The notes under the pieces: generated by a model | Told to the model about the DNA's origin: nothing | The model's database searches: none | The model's input: the letters and a program-made list of their open reading frames with translations, nothing else | Shown: positions 43,353 to 52,212 of the stretch, piece by piece | How positions within the stretch are numbered: position 1 is the stretch's first letter | How the letters are laid out: the number at the start of each line of letters is the position of its first letter | Position numbers and translations under genes: made by a program | Assembly (NCBI RefSeq): GCF_026151655.1 | Contig: NZ_JAMQPN010000003.1 | Location: forward strand, 186,001 to 250,000 | Direction of reading: 5' to 3' | Length of the DNA stretch: 64,000 bases | From: Leptospira soteropolitanensis | GTDB lineage: Bacteria > Spirochaetota > Leptospiria > Leptospirales > Leptospiraceae

Positions 43353-43739
43353 CTAATGAGTGGCTTCAACCAGTTCTAATTCATTTTGCGAAGAGGTGGT
43401 TTCACTAACTCCTTCGACTTTAGTTGGAAGGATCTGACTTCTTAGAAAAGCCTGCCGTTTTTGTTTTACTTCAACAAGCAACCTTTTAAACTCTGTATCA
43501 TTCTTTGCCCATTGGGTGATGATCGTATGGTTCTTTTGGATTTGCTCGGCAGTCTTTCTATAACTGTATCCAACCAATATCATAAGAAGTGCTGTTTCTT
43601 TTTCCTCTGAAACACTTGGATACGGTCGAAAGTATCTAGGATTATTTAGCTGAGTTAGATGCATCAGCGCCTTCAGGTGGTTCTCATTGTCTGAATTTGG
43701 TAAATTTGGATTTAAATTTGATGTAATGGTTTGTTGCAT
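43353..43739 (-). CDS. Small HTH protein, 128 residues
   Basis: The central segment EKETALLMILVGYSYRKTAEQIQKNHTIITQWAKNDTEFKRLL is a homeodomain-like HTH of the kind found in terminase small subunits and transposase N-termini. The flanks are low-complexity. It lies upstream of the HUH gene on the same strand, separated by the hairpin region, so a replication regulator is plausible. Confidence 0.55.
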   Translation of the reverse strand: MQQTITSNLNPNLPNSDNENHLKALMHLTQLNNPRYFRPYPSVSEEKETALLMILVGYSYRKTAEQIQKNHTIITQWAKNDTEFKRLLVEVKQKRQAFLRSQILPTKVEGVSETTSSQNELELVEATH

Positions 43740-43902
43740 TCATCGTTCTCCTTTTAATTCTAACCTAAATTTTATAAAATTTTCGAATATCGGAGAACTC
43801 CTTTTGCATTTTTTTTACATCGAATGCAAAAAATGTAAAATTTCCCAGAATGATTGGGCATCTACCGTAGAAAGTTTTTATACCTTTTCGGGTGTAATTC
43901 TG

Positions 43903-43977
43903 CAATATACGCCCATAATAGTCCCGATCGGGTATATTTTTCTTTACTTTTTATAATTTATACCCGATTAGGTATAT
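43903..43977 (+). promoter_or_regulatory. Promoter and operators of hipBST
   Basis: Seen: CCCGATCGGG (43923-43932), ATACC-CGATTA-GGTAT (43960-43975) and a weaker TATACGCCCATAA before them. TATAAT at 43952-43957 is a good -10. Three similar CCCGAT/ATACCC sites around the -10 fit repression by the HipB product. Confidence 0.6.
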
Positions 43978-43979
43978 GC

Positions 43980-44204
43980 ATGGCCCAAGGTGATCTATCT
44001 GATTTTGTCAAAGGGGAAAGAAAGAAAAACTTTTTAACCCAAGAAGACTTGGCTCGCATGACAGGCGTTGGTTTACGCTTTATTAGGGAGTTAGAACAAG
44101 GGAAGCCCTCCCTACGGATGGACAAAGTGAACCAGGTACTAGAAGCATTTGGTGCAAAGCTAATCCCAGGTTCCATACCGAAAGGCGATGTAAATGAATC
44201 GTAA
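43980..44204 (+). CDS. hipB: HipB-type HTH protein of a HipBST module
   Basis: 74 residues from the ATG at 43980, an XRE-type HTH: KNFLTQEDLARMTGVGLRFIRELEQGKPSLRMDKVNQVLEAFGAKLI. It should repress its own promoter. It overlaps hipS by 11 bases. Confidence 0.82.
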   Translation: MAQGDLSDFVKGERKKNFLTQEDLARMTGVGLRFIRELEQGKPSLRMDKVNQVLEAFGAKLIPGSIPKGDVNES

Positions 44205-44517
44205 GGGAAAAGTTTTCTTTCGGGAGATTTTTGCGGGAGAGATCTTCGAGAATGAAAACGGTTATATTTTTCAATACGATACAAGTTATCTAAACAATGA
44301 AACTTATCCTCCAATTAGCTTTACTTTGCTTAAACGAAAGGAAGCATATCAATCCAAAACTCTTTTCCCGTTTTTTGATGGATTGATACCTGAAGGTTGG
44401 TTACTCAGCCTCACACAAAATATCTGGAAACTTAACAAAAAAGATCGATTCGGTATTCTATTAACTGTATGTGAAGATTGTATCGGTGCAGTCAGTGTCG
44501 TAGGGCAAAGTCGATGA
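44194..44517 (+). CDS. hipS: HipS small subunit (N-subdomain of split HipA)
   Basis: 107 residues matching the HipA N-terminal subdomain 1: VFFREIFAGEIFENENGYIFQYDTSYL, PISFTLLKRKEAYQSKTLFPFFDGLIPEGWLLSL, FGILLTVCEDCIGAVSV. In three-gene HipBST systems HipS acts as the antitoxin for HipT. It overlaps hipT by four bases (ATGA). Confidence 0.82.
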   Translation: MNRKGKVFFREIFAGEIFENENGYIFQYDTSYLNNETYPPISFTLLKRKEAYQSKTLFPFFDGLIPEGWLLSLTQNIWKLNKKDRFGILLTVCEDCIGAVSVVGQSR

Positions 44518-45443
44518 AATTTTGTCTTTTATGTACAAAAGAAAGTGAAGATGATTTTCATCCAAAGTGTAGTAAACTTTTATTTGGGAAAAATCAAATT
44601 CCTGATATTGATATCGATATAAAATCGATACGTGATTTGGCAAAGAAAAATTTAGAATCCAGAATGACTGTTACCGGCGCACAGTCAAAGATCTCCCTTG
44701 ATATTGATAATACGAACCCTAAAACTTCAAGGCTTACAATTGTTGGTTTCAAAGGAGAATTCATTCTTAAACCTCCCTCAGACGATTACGCCAATTTACC
44801 AGAGAATGAACATCTTACAATGTTACTCGCAAAAGAATTTTCTTTTCCTGTTGCGATCGCATCTTTGATTCGATTAAAGTCGGGTGAACTAGCTTATATC
44901 ACAAAAAGATTTGATCGAGAGAGTGGCATTAAACTTGCCCAAGAAGATTTTTGCCAATTGACAGAGAGACTCACGGAAGATAAATACAAAGGCTCCTATG
45001 AATCGATTGGCCGTTGGATCAAACAAAATACAACTTCACCCGGAATTGATTTAGTTCGTTTTTTCGAAATGGTTATTTTTTCCTTTCTAACAGGAAACTC
45101 GGATATGCATTTGAAAAACTTTTCCATTCAAACTGATCTCGAAGGACGTGTCAAATTGGCACCGGCATATGATCTATTGGCAGTAAAACTATTCTTTATA
45201 CAAGACAATGAAGAACTCGCTCTCACATTGAATGGGAAAAAGAATAAAATCAATCTAGCTGATATCAAAGCATTTGGGAGTACAATCCGTCTTTCGGATG
45301 AAGTGATTGAAAGAACATTGAAACAAATGCAGGTCAAGGTCCCTTTGCTTTTGGAAAAGATCAAACAGTATCCATTTTGGCAAAAGAATACCAAAGAATA
45401 TAGCAAACTTATGAGGGAGAGAGCAAAAAGGTTAGGTTGGTAG
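44514..45443 (+). CDS. hipT: HipT kinase toxin
   Basis: 309 residues from the ATG at 44514. It starts with the family's Cys-rich N-terminus (KFCLLCTKESEDDFHPKC). Next come TGAQSKISLDI (Gly-rich loop with the SxIS-type autophosphorylation site), YITKRFDRE, GNSDMHLKNFSI (catalytic) and LAPAYDLLAVKLF (metal). The kinase core lacks the N-subdomain, which hipS supplies. HipT phosphorylates tryptophanyl-tRNA synthetase in E. coli; the same target is only assumed here. Confidence 0.85.
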   Translation: MKFCLLCTKESEDDFHPKCSKLLFGKNQIPDIDIDIKSIRDLAKKNLESRMTVTGAQSKISLDIDNTNPKTSRLTIVGFKGEFILKPPSDDYANLPENEHLTMLLAKEFSFPVAIASLIRLKSGELAYITKRFDRESGIKLAQEDFCQLTERLTEDKYKGSYESIGRWIKQNTTSPGIDLVRFFEMVIFSFLTGNSDMHLKNFSIQTDLEGRVKLAPAYDLLAVKLFFIQDNEELALTLNGKKNKINLADIKAFGSTIRLSDEVIERTLKQMQVKVPLLLEKIKQYPFWQKNTKEYSKLMRERAKRLGW

Positions 45444-45634
45444 GATTTAAGGCATCCAAATGAAATTTATATTGCTCTCACTTCATTCGTTGTCACTAAA
45501 GAAATCAACGTTCATCCAAATCATAATCTAATTTTAGAATTAAGTCAGATTCATCAAAACATGGCAATACAGATGGAGACAAATCAGCAATTCATACCAT
45601 GTGCGAAGCTCATTTCCAAAGATCCAAATTCACA

Positions 45635-45910
45635 ATGATCCATTCCCCATTAAAAACTTTAATATACTTCATTTCAAGTTTATCTGTTCTATTAGCATTG
45701 AGTGCGGATCAAAAGAAAAAAGAGAAAAAGGAACCTTCCCGGACAGCATGGATAATGGATTGTAAAGAAAGAAAAGCATGTTTTAAAAACTGTATGGAAA
45801 TGAGAATAACACAAGGGCATTGGGGAGGAGATTATTTCGAGAATCAAATACGAATGGAATGTCTTCGAACATGCCAGCAAACAGTCGTGTGTTTGCCTGA
45901 ATCAGATTAA
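45635..45910 (+). CDS. Secreted Cys-rich small protein
   Basis: 91 residues from the ATG at 45635, followed by a signal peptide (MIHSPLKTLIYFISSLSVLLA). The mature domain has DCKERKACFKNC ... MECLRTCQQTVVCLP, six cysteines probably forming three disulfides. It is the intact paralogue of the nonsense-broken gene at 21508-21804. Function unknown. Confidence 0.65.
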   Translation: MIHSPLKTLIYFISSLSVLLALSADQKKKEKKEPSRTAWIMDCKERKACFKNCMEMRITQGHWGGDYFENQIRMECLRTCQQTVVCLPESD

Positions 45911-46047
45911 ATAAGGGGTTATGCGGTGGGAAGGGGATAGAAGAGGGGAATTAATACTTTGCTTTTCGGTAAGATAGGATATTATTTTTCCGAAATTAAC
46001 CAAAAAATAAAGTTTAATGTTATATTATTTTAGGAAATGGAATTCGA

Positions 46048-46854
46048 ATGGAAACACAAGATTTACTTAATAAGCTCAATGATAGTATTAAAAAAACATT
46101 AGAAAACTTAAAGTCAAAGTCAATAGAAACTTTGAATGGTAACATAATCTCTTCTTGGAATGAAACTTACAAATATGGTGGAACCAATATTTTTGAAACA
46201 ACATTTGTGGACGCGCTTGTCCATTCCTTATCACAAGAAGAAAAAACTATTGGTTGGGAGGTTAATTATCCATGGAATACAGATGGTAAACCTTGGTATA
46301 AATGTAAGCTAGATTTAGGCCTTGGACTGATAGAAAATTCAAATACTGACGATCAAGCTTTGTTTGAAGTAGCAGTTGAAGTAAAGAGATTACCTACCAA
46401 TTCTGATACTGGAGAGTTTTCTTTAGATTCAGAAATTTCAATCTGGCAAGATATTCTCAAATTGTATGGCTATCGTTTTCTAAATGATTCGAATAATACT
46501 AAATTAGCAGAAAAGGTAGGGAATAAGAAAATAATGTTAACATTTTCCTCAATTCCCCGTTCTAATTTTGAAAAGTTTAAGGCTAATATGACTTCGAAAT
46601 ATATGGATCTACAGTCATTAATCGAGTGGAAAAAAAAGAATAAAAAGTCCGATTTAAGCAGTGAGAATGATTTAGATTTCATTTTAAAAAATTTATTAAA
46701 GTGGAAAGTGGAATTAGAAAGAAGATTTCTTTTAGAAGATTGTAAACTTCAACTTGTGAAAGGAGATATTATTAAAACGATAGAATTTCTTCCACAAGAT
46801 CCTGAAATACCTAATACAGAGGAAATTCTTGTAGTTAGTTTGCTTTATTTATAG
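46048..46854 (+). CDS. PD-(D/E)XK nuclease-like protein
   Basis: 268 residues. A central stretch WYKCKLDLGLGLIENS...ALFEVAVEVKRLP gives D-x(n)-E-x-K, the core of restriction-endonuclease-fold enzymes. Upstream IFETTFVDALVHSLSQEEKTIGWEVNYPW could be the first helix with a conserved Glu. The C-terminal half is helical. No methylase adjoins it, so its substrate is unknown. The motif is suggestive, not proof. Confidence 0.5.
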   Translation: METQDLLNKLNDSIKKTLENLKSKSIETLNGNIISSWNETYKYGGTNIFETTFVDALVHSLSQEEKTIGWEVNYPWNTDGKPWYKCKLDLGLGLIENSNTDDQALFEVAVEVKRLPTNSDTGEFSLDSEISIWQDILKLYGYRFLNDSNNTKLAEKVGNKKIMLTFSSIPRSNFEKFKANMTSKYMDLQSLIEWKKKNKKSDLSSENDLDFILKNLLKWKVELERRFLLEDCKLQLVKGDIIKTIEFLPQDPEIPNTEEILVVSLLYL

Positions 46855-47638
46855 AAATACTATTTCAACAGGTTATAGCTTCGCCCTATAAACTACATAA
46901 ATGTTTAATTTATAAATTTAGAATTAGCTTTTGCGAGCTTACAAAATAAGAAAAGGCTAAGAATCATAAAGACAATCTATTTTACATGTCAAACTTAATC
47001 AAATAACTAGACAAATAAGAATTAAGATTGAAGATTCAAATAGAATGATCAAAAACTCCATAGAACAATACTTTTCAAATAAAAAATGGAATTATGAATC
47101 CTTTCTTGGCTGTGATGGTGGTAACCCAAAAGCATCCCTCTGGGTAATGGCAATTGAGTGGGGAGGAAATATGGAGGATGGTTTAGAAAAAGCCCAATAT
47201 AATTTTGGAACTGACTATCCATATCGAGATGAAAAATGCGATATTCCTAAATCTTGGCTAACCAGTGCTTTCGACCTAAAATTGGTAGAATTTTTACATT
47301 ATTATCAAGATAAAAACCAAACAACCATTTCGTTAGACGATAAAAAAGAATACCTAAAAAATACTCTATACAATAAGAATTCTCCAATATTCAAGCTGAA
47401 TCTATATCCATTTCCAGACAATATGGTAGATGGTAAGTGGGAGCTACCGGCAAACAAAGAATGGACCAATAAAGTAATAAAAGAGAATAAAGAAGAGTAT
47501 TATAACGAGATAATACAATCTGGACGACTAGCTTTTTTAAAAAAGCACTTCAATGATTCTAAAGATTCAAAAATATTATTAGTGATAGGAAGGGAGATAG
47601 AATATAATATCCGGATTGGTTTTAAAAATGTGTACAGA

Positions 47639-48827
47639 TACAGTATTCGCCTTACACAATCCTCTAACTTAATTTAGATTATTGATCTTCTTCCATTTTT
47701 AATTCTCGGATTCGTTCTTGGAAAACTTGATAGGGAGTTCTTCCATTCATATTTCTTCCTTGGTGTGATCTTTCATTGTTATAGAACTTTAGATAAACCT
47801 GAAAATCTTTTTCCATCTCTTCTACAGTTTCATAAAAATTTGTTCTACCAGCGACTCTGAAGTGTTCGTCGAGCAATGTTCGATGAAGTCTTTCCACATA
47901 TCCGTTGCTTTGTGGTCTTCTCACTTTTGTCGTTCTATGTTCGATATCTTCGAGTTGAAGGAATAATTCAAAAGGATGTTGGTCTTCTCTCCCACAGTAT
48001 TCGCGTCCATTATCTGTAAGAATCGTTTTTATTGGAACATTGTGTTCTTCGAAAAAAGGAAGGACTTCATTATTCAAAGTTTGGACGGCAGTAATCGGCA
48101 TTTTGGATGTGTGAAGAGTTCCCCATGCATATCTTGAATGGCAATCGATAACAGTCTGCAAATAGACTCTTCCTATTCCTTTCAATGTTCCTACCATAAA
48201 TGTATCCATAGCCACTAAATCCCCTGTAAAATCAGCCTGAATGTGTCTATCGCGATATTCAGGATTGAATTTCTCTAGTAGTTTTATTTGGTTTTCATTT
48301 AATTCTATAGGATGCTCTTTAAGATGCTGATCGAGTCTTAAAAGTCGTTGGTGTTTTGTAAGAAGTTTAGTTCTTGTCCAAACTCCTCGGACTCCACCAG
48401 AACTTACACTGTGACCTTTCAAATTCAATTGTTGGGCTACACGTATGGAACCATGAGTTGGATTGATTAGGCTATAATCCAAAATCACTTTTTCGAGTTC
48501 TTCGGACAATCGGTTTGGATGAGGGTTAGTAGCACCAGAAACTCTGTCTATTAATCCTTCTGAACCAAACGTTTGGTAGTTTCTTCTAATCTCATAGAAT
48601 TGCTGTCTGGAGTATCCCATGATTTTGCAGGCTTTGCTTACATTGCTTAATTCGTTTGCTAATTCTAACAAATTTAGCTTTCTTCTCGCTGCTTTGCCGC
48701 TTACGTTGGTATTGGTGGTGGTCATACATTTTCCCTCCTAGGAAATGACTTTGTGGTAAAAATCATTTTTCTAATTAGAGGATGTGTGACCACTGCTTCT
48801 TTACGAAACTGTCAGGTGAATACTATA
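47639..48827 (-). mobile_element. IS481-family insertion sequence (second type)
   Basis: Termini TACAGTATTCGCCTTACA (left) and the reverse complement TATAGTATTCACCTGACA (right) are imperfect inverted repeats. Inside them ATCCTCTAA recurs at both ends. The transposase differs from the one at 7413. The element interrupts a coding gene, so insertion is fairly recent. No clear target duplication was found. Confidence 0.7.
47679..48725 (-). CDS. IS481-family transposase
   Basis: 348 residues, intact. HTH: LLELANELSNVSKACKIMGYSRQQFYEIRRNYQTFG. DDE core: HIQADFTGDLVAMDTF (first Asp region), KTILTDNGREYCG (second) and RPQSNGYVERLHRTLLDEHF (Glu). The product moves the element that splits the neighbouring gene. 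Confidence 0.9.
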   Translation of the reverse strand: MTTTNTNVSGKAARRKLNLLELANELSNVSKACKIMGYSRQQFYEIRRNYQTFGSEGLIDRVSGATNPHPNRLSEELEKVILDYSLINPTHGSIRVAQQLNLKGHSVSSGGVRGVWTRTKLLTKHQRLLRLDQHLKEHPIELNENQIKLLEKFNPEYRDRHIQADFTGDLVAMDTFMVGTLKGIGRVYLQTVIDCHSRYAWGTLHTSKMPITAVQTLNNEVLPFFEEHNVPIKTILTDNGREYCGREDQHPFELFLQLEDIEHRTTKVRRPQSNGYVERLHRTLLDEHFRVAGRTNFYETVEEMEKDFQVYLKFYNNERSHQGRNMNGRTPYQVFQERIRELKMEEDQ

Positions 48828-49062
48828 CTAGCACAAAAAATGAGATTCAAAAAGGAAAGGAAACTGAAAAAAAAATAGATAATTTAAAAAAAATTAGAAT
48901 TGTTCCTTTGGAAAATGGGAAACATATTATCTTCTCACCTTTCTTTAGCACTCGTAGAAATTGCATTGGTAATAAAGATGAATTGAAGGGTCTTGTAAAT
49001 ATTTGTAAAGACTATTTGTAATGACCAAAAATATCATATTTTTGCAGTTAGAAAAAATCCAA

Positions 49063-52035
49063 CTATAACTTTAATAGACGATGGGCATGCATCGTATTAG
49101 GATTTTTTGGGTCGCAAATCAAATAGGATTTCGCATATGCATATTTATCGTAATAGATATCTAAGACAAATGCATCGCTGACCTTTTTCGAATTGAATTG
49201 AATTTCGGTGGATTCGATGATTTCTCTAAACTCTTCACCTTCAGTTATAAGTCCATGAATGCCTCTTCCTGCCAAAAAAATTGGCTTTTTTGATGAAAGG
49301 GAAATGAATTCCAATAAACTCCTAATCCAAAGGTAAAATTGCAATTTCTCTTTTTTACTCCAATGATAAAGCACTGAATATAAGGGATTGATTGCAAAAA
49401 CGGAAAAGAAATCATCAATCCCAAGTGATTTTACTCCTAGAGTAGAATATGTAACTAAAAACATGCCTACGATCTTTCCGGAAGTTTCATCTGTTATGCG
49501 AAAATTAAATAAATTGGATCTTAAGATTTCTTGTGGTCTACCCGCGAGGCAGATTCCACCCATATTCCCGTAATAGGAATCTATAAAGGATTTTGATGAA
49601 AAGAGTTTATACTTTCGTATTTTTGGTTTTTCAAATGATTTTGAAATTTGATCTAACCATTTTGCTTTTTCAGCTTCCATTTTACCAACTCTCAAAAGTA
49701 AGTTTAGAGCTGAATCCAAGGCCGGCAATTGTATCGATTGTTTTTTGAGAGATGAGTAGGGCTTTAGGATATCCAAAAATTCCGATTCCAGGTTATCAAA
49801 AAAGGAATTGATTTTCTGATTTGATTGAAAAGAAGAAACTAAATTTTTGCAAAACAGGATGAGAGCATCAATTTGGTATAACTGTAAATTTTCGATTACT
49901 ATGTCCTGCGAAAGTAACTCTTTTCCAATGGAAATTTCTTCAGGTAACAAATTTGAATTTAGAAGATTTCCTACACTCATTTCGAATAAATTGTCCATTC
50001 GATCTACATTCTTTGATGAAAAGAATATGAGAAAGATGATTTGTTTTTCATAGCTCCAAGATTGGAAATTAGAATGCACACTTTCTAAATGTTTGATTCT
50101 GTTTTCGATATGTAAAATTGTTGTTTGTATTTTTGATTTTGATGAAGGTTCATTTGCATTTGCAATTTCATCTTTTTTTTTGGAAATAGACTTCTTCAAA
50201 GTAATCATTTCATTTCCTAAAAAGGGTAGGAAATCCGATAATTTATGATTCTCTAATTTCAGTATTGAAAATAGATTCTGAAATAATTGAAGATTTATTT
50301 TTTTTCGGATGATTTCAGTTCCTTTTGCATCTTTATTTTCCTTTTTGGTTTCTTCCCAATCGAAATTCATTTCGTAAGGTAATGTAGGCAAATGATTTGC
50401 TGCTGAGAATCCATAGAACAATTGTTCGAGAGTTTCCGATCTAAAACCTCCTCTTAGTCCTTTAATTTTGGACATTAATAGTATTTGATGGAACTCAGGG
50501 CAAATCGAATCAATCTGTTTCGTATCGTTTCTATTCCAAGATCTATCGCGACCATTTAAAATATCCTTCTGATAAGATTGAATCAGTTCTTTTTTTTCTG
50601 GATATTTGTGGAAAAAAGCCTCTAATAAATTAGAAATTGAACGGTTCTCCACTTTAGTTCTATCAAGATACTCATTCAGACGAAGGCGTGACGCAAATTT
50701 TTCAATTGTTTGATTTTGACCTAACGTTATAGAATTTTCGATATGAAAATCAGCTGTCTCATTCGTATTGTTGAAAAAGTAAATCAACCAAAACGGTTTT
50801 GGAAAATCAGGATGCAATCCATCATTGTTTTCGACTTGTTGGATAAATGCGATTCTGCTTGTTTCATTTGAACTTATAAAATTTTGAATATGCCATCGAT
50901 ACGTATAAAGACCTCCAAAATCAGGTAAAATTTCCAAAAGTTTGTGAATTTGTTGGATGAATGTAGGATTTACTTTTCTAAGCATCCATCTTACGATCAA
51001 TTCAACTAAATAAATACCTGCTCTTGTTGGAAGAGTACTACGTACCACTCTAGTGAAACTCAGCAGTTCTATATAGATTTGGAAAAGTGTATAACCATCT
51101 TCCAATCGTTTTAGGTAACTATGGTGAAAGGATACGGGATAGAGCGTAAACTTAGGTATTTTTTTCCATGAAAAGATTTCATCTGGATAGATAGACAGAA
51201 ATGCTTTTTCCAGTGGAGCCATTTCAGAAACGAGTTCTATAATTTGTTTTGCTTCTAATTTTTTTGAAAGTTGGGAAAGAAAAGGCAACACATTACTTTT
51301 GATAAAGTAAAAGGCAAGATAGTTATTGAATTCTAAGTTTTCCCAACTATTAGTATATTGCTTTTGAAAATTTAAATCCGATAACCGATTCAATTCCAAT
51401 TTCGCAATGATGCCACCTACATATTTCGTTAGGATGATATCTCTTGATAATTTGAGTGGTCCATTCGAAATTATTTCATCCTGAAAGGATTGGGATCGTT
51501 GGACTTCTTTTAATACATTCAAAATCGTTTTCAAGGCAGGGAGGTGGTTCTTTACCCAAGTTCTCCAATTGAGATCGCCTTTAAGACGGGGTATGATTAT
51601 GAATTTTAAAAACGCGGCCGGAGAAATTTTAGATTTAGCAATTTCAATCAGTAATTCAATGAAAGGCTGCAGAGTTTTTTGATCACCGTGAAATTTTCCT
51701 AATACGCTCTCTAAAGCTCCGATCCCTTTCCCTGGATTTAACCAAGCTTTATTCCCATTTTCACAATAAACTATAAAGAGTTCTTTGAGACCAATTTTAT
51801 TAACTCTTTTTTCATCTAGTTCAACGAGAGCTCGAAATGGAAGTATCTGTTTTCGACTCATTCCACGAGCTTCCGCTTTTTTTATATAATTACGGAATCG
51901 AGTGATTTCCGAAAATTCTGTTTCAAATAAATCCACTTCAGAGATGGAAAGCGAGTTTTGCTCATCAATTTCTGTTTCAAATTCACTATTGTCATCTAGA
52001 TCAAAATCAGAATCGAATTCGTTAGTATCACTCAT
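49063..52035 (-). CDS. Large unknown protein, 990 residues
   Basis: I do not recognise a family. The N-terminus is acidic and low-complexity (about 1-40). About 700 residues of helical solenoid-like sequence follow, with a charged coiled stretch around 615-660. The last 200 residues are different: YYGNMGGICLAGRPQEILRSNLFNFRITDETSGKIVGMFLVTYSTLGVKSLGIDDFFSVFAINP looks like an alpha/beta GNAT-type domain. A TCGGAA palindrome is 63 bases upstream, shared with the divergent gene at 52213. Size, operator and context suggest an island effector or sensor. Confidence 0.55.
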   Translation of the reverse strand: MSDTNEFDSDFDLDDNSEFETEIDEQNSLSISEVDLFETEFSEITRFRNYIKKAEARGMSRKQILPFRALVELDEKRVNKIGLKELFIVYCENGNKAWLNPGKGIGALESVLGKFHGDQKTLQPFIELLIEIAKSKISPAAFLKFIIIPRLKGDLNWRTWVKNHLPALKTILNVLKEVQRSQSFQDEIISNGPLKLSRDIILTKYVGGIIAKLELNRLSDLNFQKQYTNSWENLEFNNYLAFYFIKSNVLPFLSQLSKKLEAKQIIELVSEMAPLEKAFLSIYPDEIFSWKKIPKFTLYPVSFHHSYLKRLEDGYTLFQIYIELLSFTRVVRSTLPTRAGIYLVELIVRWMLRKVNPTFIQQIHKLLEILPDFGGLYTYRWHIQNFISSNETSRIAFIQQVENNDGLHPDFPKPFWLIYFFNNTNETADFHIENSITLGQNQTIEKFASRLRLNEYLDRTKVENRSISNLLEAFFHKYPEKKELIQSYQKDILNGRDRSWNRNDTKQIDSICPEFHQILLMSKIKGLRGGFRSETLEQLFYGFSAANHLPTLPYEMNFDWEETKKENKDAKGTEIIRKKINLQLFQNLFSILKLENHKLSDFLPFLGNEMITLKKSISKKKDEIANANEPSSKSKIQTTILHIENRIKHLESVHSNFQSWSYEKQIIFLIFFSSKNVDRMDNLFEMSVGNLLNSNLLPEEISIGKELLSQDIVIENLQLYQIDALILFCKNLVSSFQSNQKINSFFDNLESEFLDILKPYSSLKKQSIQLPALDSALNLLLRVGKMEAEKAKWLDQISKSFEKPKIRKYKLFSSKSFIDSYYGNMGGICLAGRPQEILRSNLFNFRITDETSGKIVGMFLVTYSTLGVKSLGIDDFFSVFAINPLYSVLYHWSKKEKLQFYLWIRSLLEFISLSSKKPIFLAGRGIHGLITEGEEFREIIESTEIQFNSKKVSDAFVLDIYYDKYAYAKSYLICDPKNPNTMHAHRLLKL

Positions 52036-52097
52036 CTTAAATTTCCTTAGATCTATCTGTATCTCAGGAATTAGTTTAACCGAAGAATTTGAATAAA

Positions 52098-52116
52098 TCG
52101 GAAAATGTTTTTCCGA
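52098..52116. promoter_or_regulatory. Palindrome TCGGAA-N7-TTCCGA, copy 8
   Basis: Perfect arms between the divergent 990-residue gene and the gene at 52213. On the plus strand TATATT is about 20 bases beyond it. Confidence 0.55.
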
Positions 52117-52212
52117 GATTAATGATCTGATACTATATTATAGAATTAGATTTCATACATGCAATTTTTACTTTATTGCTTGTAATTATTCTATATAAGA
52201 AATGGAGAAATC

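Larger units (their letters stand above)
47045..49021 (+). pseudogene. UDG-fold-like gene split by an IS481-family insertion
   Basis: The left part (47045 to about 47638, ending near GFKNVYR) has FLGCDGGNPKASLWVMAIEWGG and KILLVIGREIEYN. These are the first strand and the L-x-x-IG strand of uracil-DNA-glycosylase-like folds. After the IS, the right part (about 48828-49021) reads TSTKNEIQKGKETEKK and ends VPLENGKHIIFSPFFSTRRNCIGN...NICKDYL, a plausible C-terminal strand and helix. Together they would make about 265 residues. Without the insert the frame joins cleanly. The glycosylase activity is not shown. Confidence 0.65.

Noticed and set aside
45965..45994. Further TCGGAA/TTCCGA palindrome before the gene at 46048
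   Set aside because: The left arm is TCGGTA and the spacing is 16, not 7, so it does not meet the pattern of the other eight copies.
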